A DNA stretch of 6,961 bases. Source: Thermodesulfobacteriota bacterium (GTDB lineage Bacteria; Desulfobacterota; Syntrophobacteria; BM002). Each line of letters begins with the position of its first letter. Position 1 is the first letter of the stretch. The stretch lies in assembly GCA_947259475.1 (NCBI GenBank), contig CAMYLW010000129.1:1-6961 (forward strand). The letters run 5' to 3'. The position numbers and the translations under genes are program-made. Shown piece after piece: positions 1 through 6,769 of this stretch. Under the pieces are notes generated by a model. The model searched no databases and was not told where the DNA came from. It saw nothing but the letters and a program-made list of their open reading frames with translations.

Positions 1-44
1 CTAGTAACCTGGTGGCTTGATGTCAACGGTTGGAGCCGTGCTAT

Positions 45-74
45 AGAGCTTTCGCCGGAGGCGGAGGCTCTTTT
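45..74 (+). terminator. Possible intrinsic terminator of an upstream gene
   Basis: AGAGC (45-49) pairs with GCTCT (67-71), and inside it CGCC (53-56) pairs with GGCG (60-63) around a GGA loop. Asymmetric internal bases separate the two stems, and the structure runs into TTTT (71-74). It would end a transcript coming from left of the window. The T-run is short and the stem interrupted, so this is a weak call. Confidence 0.3.
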
Positions 75-106
75 CCCTGGCCGTCGTCTCCCGGCCAGGG
101 GAAAAA
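71..106. repeat. Perfect 9-bp GC-rich inverted repeat with T/A flanks
   Basis: CCCTGGCCG (75-83) and CGGCCAGGG (92-100) are perfect reverse complements around an 8-nt loop. TTTT lies on the left and, after one extra G, AAAAA on the right, so the stem can extend with T:A pairs. On either strand the 3' arm is followed by A rather than T, so it is not a classical intrinsic terminator by itself. It could stabilise a 3' end or be a cruciform-type repeat. Confidence 0.55.
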
Positions 107-111
107 CACCC

Positions 112-139
112 TTCTCCGTGATCTCTGTGCCTCTGTGGT
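112..139 (+). repeat. Short periodic CTCYGTG-type repeat, copy 1
   Basis: Three successive 8-9 nt units, CTCCGTGAT, CTCTGTGC and CTCTGTGGT. A close relative lies at 1961-1989 (CTTTGTGAT, CTTCGTGCT, CTTCGTGGT), and a tandem CTCCGT array lies at 4384-4415. From memory, such motifs are scattered between genes in many environmental bacterial genomes. No function is known to me. Confidence 0.5.
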
Positions 140-155
140 AAGTCCTCAATCAGGC

Positions 156-174
156 GGTCTTAGACCACTATAAT
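156..174 (+). promoter_or_regulatory. Possible promoter and operator upstream of the Nudix gene
   Basis: A consensus -10 hexamer TATAAT (169-174) lies about 75 nt before the proposed Nudix start. No good -35 is visible at the right distance. Immediately upstream is the palindrome GGTCT-T-AGACC (156-166), which falls within the normal -10/-35 spacer and could bind a regulator. The perfect -10 supports the call; the missing -35 keeps confidence low. Confidence 0.3.
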
Positions 175-249
175 ACGGAGTAAAGTAAATCGTCGTATCC
201 GAAATCCGCGATCGTTTATGCGTGCTTCCATGTTGCGAGGCTGGGCCAT

Positions 250-885
250 ATGGTTTACAATCCACGAATTGTCCGCATTATTCGGAGCTCACCCATCATG
301 CTGGAGAGAATACGCCAGAACCTGGCTTTTGAAACCCAAGAAACATCGATTCCTGAAAACCTGACTCCCGCCGCGGTGCTCTTTCCCTTGCTGCTCAAAG
401 ACAGCAACTTGCACGTTCTTTTTACCAAGAGGACCCAGACTGTGAAAGCCCACAAGGGTCAGGTCTCCTTTCCCGGTGGGGTTCGCGATCCCCATGACGA
501 GAACCTGCTGGCAACCGCGTTGAGAGAAGCGCAAGAAGAAATTGATTTAAAGCCAGAGGATGTGGAGATCCTGGGGGTACTGGACCCTATTACCACGGTA
601 ACAACCGGCTTTCTGGTATATACCTTCGTGGGATTCATCCCTTATCCTTATCCTTTTCAGCCTAACAGCCGCGAGGTTGCCGAAATTCTCTTTGTTCCTC
701 TGGATTTTCTTGCCAATGATAAACATTGGTCCCACCGCTCCTACGATACCGAGAATCAACGGTTTCGGGCCTACTTTGTTTCCTACGGAAACTACCGCAT
801 TTGGGGCGCTACCGCCCGAATCCTCAAGATTTTCTTTGAAAAAAACGGCATTGAGATGAACATCAAGGCGGCGATGGAAAGTTAG
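250..885 (+). CDS. Nudix hydrolase, CoA pyrophosphatase family (NudL/YeaB-like)
   Basis: A cytosolic Nudix hydrolase that by family should split coenzyme A or related CoA species into 3',5'-ADP and 4'-phosphopantetheine using a divalent metal. The CoA-type signature is clear: LFTKRTQTVKAHKGQVSFPGG (about 57-77) runs into the Nudix helix with ALREAQEEIDL (90-100), where R92, E93, E96 and E97 are the expected catalytic and metal ligands. The glycine usual near the end of the box (EEIGL) is Asp here (D99). A C-terminal IWGATARIL segment (184-192) also fits the family. The protein is 211 aa from the first ATG, preceded by GAGG at 237-240. An internal ATG at 298, with GGAG at 284-287, would give 195 aa beginning MLERIRQNLA, which fits the usual family N-terminus and length (about 190-200 aa) better, so the true start may be 298. 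It appears to stand alone. Family assignment is firm; exact substrate is inferred. Confidence 0.9.
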   Translation: MVYNPRIVRIIRSSPIMLERIRQNLAFETQETSIPENLTPAAVLFPLLLKDSNLHVLFTKRTQTVKAHKGQVSFPGGVRDPHDENLLATALREAQEEIDLKPEDVEILGVLDPITTVTTGFLVYTFVGFIPYPYPFQPNSREVAEILFVPLDFLANDKHWSHRSYDTENQRFRAYFVSYGNYRIWGATARILKIFFEKNGIEMNIKAAMES

Positions 886-903
886 CCCGGATATTTCATG
901 AAT

Positions 904-919
904 TCACGCCTTGGCGTGA
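904..919. repeat. Small hairpin after the Nudix gene
   Basis: TCACGCC (904-910) and GGCGTGA (913-919) form a near-continuous 16-nt palindrome about 19 nt after the Nudix stop codon, next to TTCATGAA (895-902), also palindromic. No T-run follows, so this is a transcript-end hairpin or repeat rather than a confident terminator. Confidence 0.4.
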
Positions 920-963
920 CTGCGACCACTGGGCATCCTACTTTCTTGACACAACATAAATGA

Positions 964-1006
964 CAATTAAGATCCAGATCACTATATGTATGGCTTCTCT
1001 TAATTG
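964..1006. repeat. 9-bp inverted repeat with 25-nt spacer
   Basis: CAATTAAGA (964-972) and TCTTAATTG (998-1006) are perfect reverse complements. They sit about 70-110 nt upstream of the HU-remnant promoter and just after a TTGACA hexamer (946-951), which with TAAGAT (968-973) makes a weak promoter-like pair overlapping the left arm. This could be a regulator site or an AT-rich hairpin; role unknown. Confidence 0.45.
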
Positions 1007-1076
1007 ACCCACACTCCCCAGCTAGGATGTTGAGTCGCCCTTTTTCAGGCACCTTTGACTTTTTACAAATATTTTC

Positions 1077-1104
1077 TTGCGTTTAAAAACAACTTATGTA
1101 TAAT
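1077..1104 (+). promoter_or_regulatory. Sigma70-type promoter of the HU remnant
   Basis: TTGCGT (1077-1082), a 16-nt AT-rich spacer, then a perfect TATAAT (1099-1104). Upstream DNA is T-rich, like an UP element. Transcription would start near 1111, giving a leader of about 110 nt before the HU start codon. This is the best-looking promoter in the window. Confidence 0.7.
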
Positions 1105-1130
1105 GCCTCTATTCATGCAGTTTTACGGTG

Positions 1131-1186
1131 GGTCCCTCTGTATAGCCGCGACAGGAGAGGGTTTACAGGGCATTGGGGGTGGGACC
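1131..1186 (+). promoter_or_regulatory. Leader RNA with competing pairings before the HU remnant
   Basis: In the untranslated leader GGTCCC (1131-1136) can pair with GGGACC (1181-1186), while the overlapping CCCTCT (1134-1139) can instead pair with AGAGGG (1156-1161). The two helices share bases and exclude each other. This may only be a stable 5' leader. I do not recognise a known riboswitch, and no regulation is shown. Confidence 0.25.
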
Positions 1187-1221
1187 AACCAAAAGCTTAT
1201 TGACAACAAGAGGAGGAATTT

Positions 1222-1360
1222 ATGACCAAGGCAGATCTCGTAGCAAAAATGGCAGATAGTGCCGGGATCACCAAAGCTGCTGCAGAAAAAGCTCTGGCCG
1301 GCTTCTTACAAGGTCGTCAAATTCAAGGCCGGCAGCAAGCTCAAGGGAATGGTCAAATAG
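1222..1360 (+). pseudogene. HU family DNA-binding protein gene with internal deletion
   Basis: HU proteins are about 90-aa dimeric nucleoid proteins that bend DNA. This copy starts well, with AGGAGG at 1211-1216 and ATG at 1222, and encodes MTKADLVAKMADSAGITKAA followed by AEKALAGFL, a standard HU N-terminus. Near 1308 it breaks. The bases from 1310, one nucleotide out of frame, encode KVVKFKAGSKLKGMVK and a stop at 1358-1360, the standard HU C-terminus. About 45 central codons, including the beta arms that hold DNA, are missing. Read in the original frame the ORF instead ends at 1396-1398 after 58 codons with a non-HU tail. The promoter, ribosome site and terminator are intact, so a short transcript is probably still made. 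A working HU copy must lie elsewhere. An assembly or sequencing collapse is the main alternative. Confidence 0.85.
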
Positions 1361-1443
1361 ACAACCTCATGACCACTTCAACCTTGGCTTCGTGGTAGCG
1401 GCAACAAGCCGGACCAAGAAACAAGAGTATTTATCCTTTCAAT

Positions 1444-1503
1444 AAAGCGGAGCAAGATGGTCCTCTTTAGGCAGAGACCACTCTACTCCGCTTTTTCCTT
1501 TTT
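1444..1503 (+). terminator. Intrinsic terminator of the HU-remnant transcript
   Basis: AAAGCGGAG (1444-1452) pairs with CTCCGCTTT (1486-1494). Inside this stem TGGTC-C-TCT pairs with AGAGACCA with one bulged C, giving a long two-part hairpin. TTTTT-CC-TTTTT follows on the 3' side. It lies about 85 nt after the HU C-terminal stop and is the strongest terminator in the window. Confidence 0.85.
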
Positions 1504-1578
1504 GCAGACTAGGGTATTTTAAACCAGAATAAGGACAGTGGGTACTTTCTGAGATGAATGCAACTGACTGAGACCATT

Positions 1579-1664
1579 GAATATCGAATGTAGAACAAGG
1601 AACCGCAGAATCATGAAGTGATCACTTCGACATTCGATATTCCTTGTTCGATATTCTACGGTTC
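1579..1664. repeat. Palindromic TTCGATATTC / GAACAAGG repeat, copy 1
   Basis: Centred on the perfect 14-bp palindrome GAAGTGATCACTTC (1615-1628). GAATATCGAATGT (1579-1591) recurs inverted as ACATTCGATATTC (1630-1642). AGAACAAGGAA (1592-1602) recurs inverted at 1640-1649 with one end mismatch, and AACCGCAGAAT (1601-1611) recurs inverted at 1652-1662 with one mismatch. The sub-modules are in the same left-to-right order on both sides of the centre, so this is a shuffled palindrome, not a simple one. The minus strand of 1629-1664 matches 6501-6536 at 32 of 36 positions, proving a dispersed family. No ORF here is credible. Confidence 0.75.
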
Positions 1665-1729
1665 TAAGAGTTTCTGCAATTGGTGCCAACCAGGGAAGTC
1701 CTCTCCCACCAGAGACTGGGCCAGAATTA

Positions 1730-1844
1730 GTCATCCCGGCCAAGTCTCGCAAAGCGGGACGCGAGCCGGGATCCAGTAATAATGAGACTATATTAGAATC
1801 TCACTGGATTCCGGATATCCGCCACCGGCGGATTCCGGAATGAC
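1730..1844. repeat. Two-armed hairpin (MITE-like) element, copy 1
   Basis: Arm 1: an outer stem of ATCCCGGC/GCCGGGAT encloses an inner 7-3-7 hairpin, GTCTCGC-AAA-GCGGGAC (1744-1760), and ends GATCCAG (1770-1776). Arm 2 starts CTGGATTCC (1804) and is inverted: ATTCCGGA (1808-1815) pairs with TCCGGAAT (1834-1841) around ATCCGCC-ACC-GGCGGAT (1817-1833). The arms are 27 nt apart. The ends GTCAT and ATGAC are inverted. Copy 2 is at 4197-4320. There is no coding capacity, so it would be non-autonomous if mobile. It resembles the GTCATTCCCG-type intergenic repeats I recall from deltaproteobacteria. Confidence 0.8.
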
Positions 1845-1930
1845 GGGGAGTGGATAAAGGGGGGCTACTTTTGGAACGGAACATTAGGGTGAGCATTGTC
1901 CACTAGGAGGGAGAGCAGAACCACTGACGG

Positions 1931-1969
1931 CACAAAGAATAAATGATTATGGTCTCAAAATTCTTTGTG
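1931..1969. repeat. 10-bp inverted repeat upstream of the phosphorylase gene
   Basis: CACAAAGAAT (1931-1940) and ATTCTTTGTG (1960-1969) are perfect reverse complements separated by 19 nt. The right arm is also the start of the periodic repeat at 1961-1989, so the hairpin may come from that repeat. It lies about 60 nt before the phosphorylase start and could fold in its leader RNA. Confidence 0.5.
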
Positions 1970-1989
1970 ATCTTCGTGCTCTTCGTGGT
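1961..1989 (+). repeat. Short periodic CTTCGTG-type repeat, copy 2
   Basis: Units CTTTGTGAT, CTTCGTGCT and CTTCGTGGT, same layout and orientation as 112-139. Both copies sit shortly upstream of a gene start (about 110 nt before the Nudix ORF and about 40 nt before the phosphorylase). Confidence 0.5.
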
Positions 1990-2030
1990 GAATTACCCCT
2001 TTTTGTTTAGCCATTAGGATTTGCACCACA

Positions 2031-2786
2031 ATGACGCTTGAAGAGGACCGGGTCGTTATCGAATCCCGTAAAGGTTCCCGGGAAAAATCCAGCGCGCCGC
2101 TGGCCATTATGGCCTGCAGTGAAGCAGATCGCCATCGATTCTGCCGTCTGACAGCCCCCGTTGCAGACAGTGCGCGAACAGCTTATAACGCTCGTCTGCT
2201 GGACGTGGTCCATGCTAACCGTTCCATCACCATCGCAGGCCCCATCCTTGGTGCCCCACAGGCTGTCCTTGTCCTCGAGAAGCTGATCGCCCTTGGAAGC
2301 CGGGTAATTATAGTCTTTGGCTGGTGTGGGTCGCTGCAATCAGACCTTACAATTGGGGATTGGCTTTTGCCCAGCTCAGCTCGCAGCGAAGAAGGAACAT
2401 CTTCCCACTATCCTATGAGCACGGCAAAATTTCTTCCAGACACCGACTTGTTTGGTAGCTTTCAAGACTACTGTGGGCAAAACGGGCTCTCCGTTCGTGC
2501 AGGACCCATCTGGACCACCGACGCTCCACTGCGAGAAACCGTGGACAAAGTGAGCGGTTATGGAGAAGAGGGACTCCTGGCAGTGGAAATGGAGATGTCA
2601 GCACTCTTTCATGTGGCCGCATATAGAAAAGTACGGTTGGTTGGGCTGTTGGTGGTCTCAGATGAACTTTTCACCCTAAAATGGAGACCCGGCTTCCGCA
2701 GCACCCGCTTTAAGCGGGCCTGCCGCCAGGCAAGTGAAACTCTCCTAGACTTCTGCTCCAGCCTGCCACCACATCTTCTTGTCTAA
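2031..2786 (+). CDS. Nucleoside phosphorylase (PNP/UDP family, uridine phosphorylase-like)
   Basis: A cytosolic enzyme of the fold that splits a nucleoside with phosphate to a free base and ribose 1-phosphate. The core starts near residue 23 (APLAIMACSEADRH). GPILGAPQAVLVLEKL (70-85) is the conserved glycine-rich region, IVFGWCGSLQ (94-103) the phosphate/base-site strand, EEGTSSHYP (119-127) matches the uridine phosphorylase-type motif, and LAVEMEMSALFHVAAY followed by LLVVSDELF holds the ribose-binding Glu-Met-Glu and the Ser-Asp pair near the base. At 251 aa it has normal length. The start is ATG with AGGA at 2016-2019, a rather long spacing; the first 20 or so residues are charged and poorly family-like. 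It lies 161 nt upstream of the DUF1786 gene in the same direction. Substrate (uridine, purine nucleoside, methylthioadenosine or other) cannot be fixed by eye. Confidence 0.88.
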   Translation: MTLEEDRVVIESRKGSREKSSAPLAIMACSEADRHRFCRLTAPVADSARTAYNARLLDVVHANRSITIAGPILGAPQAVLVLEKLIALGSRVIIVFGWCGSLQSDLTIGDWLLPSSARSEEGTSSHYPMSTAKFLPDTDLFGSFQDYCGQNGLSVRAGPIWTTDAPLRETVDKVSGYGEEGLLAVEMEMSALFHVAAYRKVRLVGLLVVSDELFTLKWRPGFRSTRFKRACRQASETLLDFCSSLPPHLLV

Positions 2787-2807
2787 CATACTTGTGTGTT
2801 GCATAAT
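2779..2807 (+). promoter_or_regulatory. Possible promoter for the DUF1786 gene
   Basis: TTGTCT (2779-2784), 17-nt spacer, CATAAT (2802-2807), overlapping the phosphorylase stop codon. Four of six and five of six consensus bases match. It would give a leader of about 135 nt before the DUF1786 start, suggesting that gene can be transcribed separately. Confidence 0.35.
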
Positions 2808-2842
2808 AGGCGACACGAAGAGACGGTGACGCGGCGAGGTTA

Positions 2843-2877
2843 ACTAGGCACTAAGCACTAGACACTAGGCACCAAGA
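2843..2877 (+). repeat. Seven-base tandem repeat
   Basis: Five consecutive 7-nt units: ACTAGGC, ACTAAGC, ACTAGAC, ACTAGGC and ACCAAGA. It lies in the spacer between the phosphorylase and DUF1786 genes, in the predicted leader of the latter. Slippage could change its copy number. Confidence 0.7.
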
Positions 2878-2947
2878 GCGATTGCTCAGAGTTTATTGTA
2901 GTATCTGGCTAACACTGTCGCTTGGTTTTGTTCGAGGGATCTGACAT

Positions 2948-4000
2948 ATGGTTTCAGACAAATCGCATCGGCCCGCCAGACCAACTCTGGCCATAGACGT
3001 TGGGGGTGGCACCCAGGATATTCTCCTTTGGCAGCCAGACACTCCCATAGAGAATTGCGTCAAGCTGGTGTTGCCGTCCCAGACTGTGGTGGTGGCAAAT
3101 CGCATCCGTCGTTGCACCTCGCAGAGTGTTCCTATTTTTCTTACCGGGAACCTAATGGGTGGTGGCGCCTGTGTTGGGGCCCTCCAGGAGCACCTACAAG
3201 CCGGACATCCTGTATACGCTGAAGTAGGGGCTGCACTAACCATATATGACAACCTGGATCGCGTCAGAGGTTTGGGAGTGACTCTAGTGGAGGAACTCCC
3301 ACCTGATTCGCATCCGGTGACAATGGGCGACGTGGACCATGCGGCCCTGGCCGAGGCCCTTGCTCCTTTCGAAGTTGAGCTACCGGACTCATATGCAGTG
3401 GCGGTCCAGGACCATGGTTTCTCGCCGCACGGGAGTAACCGTTTGTTCCGCTTCCAGCAATGGCGCGATTTCCTTGATCGAGGTGGCAGATTGGATCAGC
3501 TCTGGTATGAGGAACCGCCAGACTATCTGACCAGAATGCAAGCTGTAAAGCGAGACTTACCCGGCGCCCTGGTAATGGACACCGGTGCCGCTGCCATCTT
3601 AGGTGCCCTTTGCGATCCAACAGCTGCGGACAAGACCCAAGAAGGGTTGATAGTACTCAACCTAGGAAATCAGCATGCGGTGGCCTCGCTGGTACTCGAC
3701 TCGAAAATCGTTGGTATCTACGAGCACCACACTGGTTGCCTCACGGTTGCCAAGCTTCATGATCACCTGGTCCGTTTTCGTCAAGGTACACTCAGTGATC
3801 GGGAGGTGTTCGACGACCAAGGGCACGGTTGCGTCACCCTTCCCGAGGTCAAAGGCATGAGCGCTTTTCCAACTGTAGTGGTAACCGGTCCCCAACGACA
3901 TCTGGCGAAGAGCCTGGGCTATTATTTCGCCGTGCCGTATGGCGACATGATGCTCTCAGGCTGTTTCGGCCTGATACGCGCAGCAACGGGGGCTATTTAG
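2948..4000 (+). CDS. DUF1786 family protein, ASKHA-type nucleotide-binding fold likely
   Basis: An uncharacterised family (DUF1786), sometimes labelled as related to pyruvate formate-lyase activation without good basis. TLAIDVGGGTQDILLW (13-28) is a phosphate-1 loop of the actin/Hsp70/sugar-kinase (ASKHA) type, DxGxGTxD. ALVMDTGAAAILGAL (207-221) resembles the second phosphate motif, LIVLNLGNQHAV (234-245) a further Gly-rich strand turn, and VVVTGPQRHLAKSL (310-323) the adenosine-side motif. GNLMGGGACVGAL (67-79), HHTG (260-263), DDQGHGC (289-295) and PYGDMMLSGCFGL (330-342) look like family-specific sites. There is no CxxxCxxC radical-SAM motif, which argues against an activating enzyme. At 350 aa it appears full length; ATG with GAGGG at 2934-2938. 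It follows the nucleoside phosphorylase, and from memory these two occur together in related genomes, hinting at a nucleoside- or nucleotide-linked role. Function unknown. Confidence 0.85.
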   Translation: MVSDKSHRPARPTLAIDVGGGTQDILLWQPDTPIENCVKLVLPSQTVVVANRIRRCTSQSVPIFLTGNLMGGGACVGALQEHLQAGHPVYAEVGAALTIYDNLDRVRGLGVTLVEELPPDSHPVTMGDVDHAALAEALAPFEVELPDSYAVAVQDHGFSPHGSNRLFRFQQWRDFLDRGGRLDQLWYEEPPDYLTRMQAVKRDLPGALVMDTGAAAILGALCDPTAADKTQEGLIVLNLGNQHAVASLVLDSKIVGIYEHHTGCLTVAKLHDHLVRFRQGTLSDREVFDDQGHGCVTLPEVKGMSAFPTVVVTGPQRHLAKSLGYYFAVPYGDMMLSGCFGLIRAATGAI

Positions 4001-4053
4001 CTTCGCGTCAGTAGTCCGTTGTACGCGGTCCGTCGCAAAAGACGCATAGCGCA

Positions 4054-4076
4054 TCCTTCGACGGGCTCAGGACAGG
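4054..4076. repeat. CCTTCGACGGGCTCAGGAC dispersed repeat
   Basis: TCCT (4054-4057) and AGGA (4069-4072) are complementary ends of a short imperfect hairpin containing TTCGACGGGCTC. From memory, TTCGAC-nnGCTCAGGAC elements are scattered through many environmental bacterial genomes. Only one copy is in this window, so the assignment rests on recall. Confidence 0.45.
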
Positions 4077-4124
4077 TAGAGCATGGAGCCAGTGGCACAA
4101 GGCTAAGTTATTTCGAATTGCAGA

Positions 4125-4179
4125 TTTCGAAACCGGGAACCCGCCCGAAGGGTGGGAGTCCGCAGGACAATTTCGAAAA
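4125..4179. repeat. GC-rich double hairpin flanked by TTTCGAAA
   Basis: TTTCGAAA (4125-4132) and TTTCGAAAA (4171-4179) bracket a GC-rich core. In the core CCCGCCC-GAA-GGGTGGG (4140-4156) is a 7-3-7 hairpin and GTCC-GCA-GGAC (4158-4168) a second smaller one. The layout, GC-rich hairpin inside AT-rich TTCGAA sequence, parallels 6605-6684. Confidence 0.6.
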
Positions 4180-4196
4180 GGGACCGTGTCATAATT

Positions 4197-4320
4197 CGTC
4201 ATCCCGGCCAAGTCCGCCGGCGGCGGACGCGAGCCGGGATCCAGAAAGAACCTGACTATGTTTACCTTCTACTGGATTCCGGATCTCGCCCCGCGAAGCG
4301 GGGCTCCTCCGGAAAGACGG
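4197..4320. repeat. Two-armed hairpin (MITE-like) element, copy 2
   Basis: Homologue of 1730-1844. The outer sequences CGTCATCCCGGCCAAGTC, GAGCCGGGATCCAG and CTGGATTCCGGAT are shared, and the spacer between arms is again exactly 27 nt (4245-4271) with GACTAT conserved. The inner hairpins differ: GTCCGCC-GGC-GGCGGAC (4212-4228) and GCCCCGC-GAA-GCGGGGC (4288-4304), each a perfect 7-3-7 stem-loop. The right end CCGGAAAGACGG has one mismatch to the expected CCGGAATGACGG. No coding capacity. Confidence 0.8.
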
Positions 4321-4333
4321 ACCTGATGCTCGT

Positions 4334-4353
4334 ACTCAAAGTATTGAGTTTTT
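4334..4353 (+). terminator. Weak terminator-like hairpin before ligA
   Basis: ACTCAA (4334-4339) and TTGAGT (4344-4349) form a 6-bp stem with loop AGTA, followed by TTTT. The stem is AT-rich and short, so termination would be weak. If real it would separate DUF1786 transcription from ligA. Confidence 0.25.
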
Positions 4354-4367
4354 CAGCAGCCTGCTAG

Positions 4368-6482
<2,115 letters not shown>

Positions 6483-6483
6483 C

Positions 6484-6536
6484 GAAGTGATGGCACTTTC
6501 GAACCGCAGAATGTCGAACAAGGAATAACGAATGAC
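6484..6536 (+). repeat. GAACCGCAGAAT / GAACAAGG repeat, copy 2
   Basis: Begins one base after the ligA stop. GAAGTGATGGCACTTTC (6484-6500) is a decayed form of the palindrome at 1615-1628, followed by GAACCGCAGAATGTCGAACA and AGGAATAACGAATGAC (6501-6536), which match the minus strand of 1629-1664 at 32 of 36 bases. No terminator with a T-run is visible after ligA; this repeat is the first structure the transcript meets. Confidence 0.7.
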
Positions 6537-6604
6537 AAAGGAAAGCATGATATTTGATTTTGCCTTCCGAATTGTTCGTACGGCGGAATTCCTGCAAAGA
6601 AAAA

Positions 6605-6684
6605 ACTTCATAATTCGAAATTTCGTGTTCGACCTGCCCGCCATCGCGAGCCGCTCAGGCGAGGCGGGCGGGTATTCGATATTT
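6605..6684. repeat. GC-rich palindrome inside an AT-rich TTCGA repeat
   Basis: CCTGCCCGCC (6633-6642) pairs with GGCGGGCGGG (6663-6672) with one wobble, continuing inward with TCGC (6644-6647) and GCGA (6659-6662). It is flanked by AT-rich CTTCATAATTCGAAATTTCG on the left and TATTCGATATTTAAC on the right, both of the TTCGA repeat style. It looks like a hairpin cassette set into a second repeat. The stretch 6483-6769 has no credible gene. Confidence 0.6.
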
Positions 6685-6710
6685 AACACACCTTTTAACT
6701 TAATTATTCT
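6683..6710 (+). promoter_or_regulatory. Possible promoter for the acylphosphatase gene
   Basis: TTAACA (6683-6688), 16-nt AT-rich spacer, TATTCT (6705-6710); five of six and four of six consensus bases. It lies about 60 nt before the start codon, immediately after the repeat cluster. Plausible but only moderate match. Confidence 0.3.
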
Positions 6711-6769
6711 TAGTAATCAGAACACATGGCCGCTGAGGGACCAAGGTTCGGGTGAGTAGGGGGAAGCCC

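Noticed and set aside
1..141. Frame open from the first base to a TAA at 139-141 (46 codons), which could be the 3' end of an upstream gene
   Set aside because: It crosses a terminator-like hairpin, a 9-bp palindrome and a dispersed repeat, matches no family I recognise, and an open run of this length is expected by chance fairly often. Only sequence to the left could settle it.
1519..1752. 77-codon minus-strand open frame in the gene-free spacer
   Set aside because: It is composed almost wholly of the palindromic repeat and the left arm of the two-armed element; repeat-derived peptide.
2007..2339. 110-codon minus-strand open frame over the start of the phosphorylase gene
   Set aside because: Antisense to a gene with clear family motifs; no recognisable product.
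2704..2718. CCCGCTTTAAGCGGG hairpin as a terminator
   Set aside because: It lies inside the phosphorylase coding region and lacks a T-run.
4008..4367. Several 65-80 codon open frames between DUF1786 and ligA
   Set aside because: All read through dispersed repeats, including the PVLSPSKD false-ORF motif, and none has a supported start.
6532..6759. 75-codon open frame after ligA
   Set aside because: It spans the TTCGA repeat and the GC-rich palindrome; no family resemblance and no convincing ribosome site.
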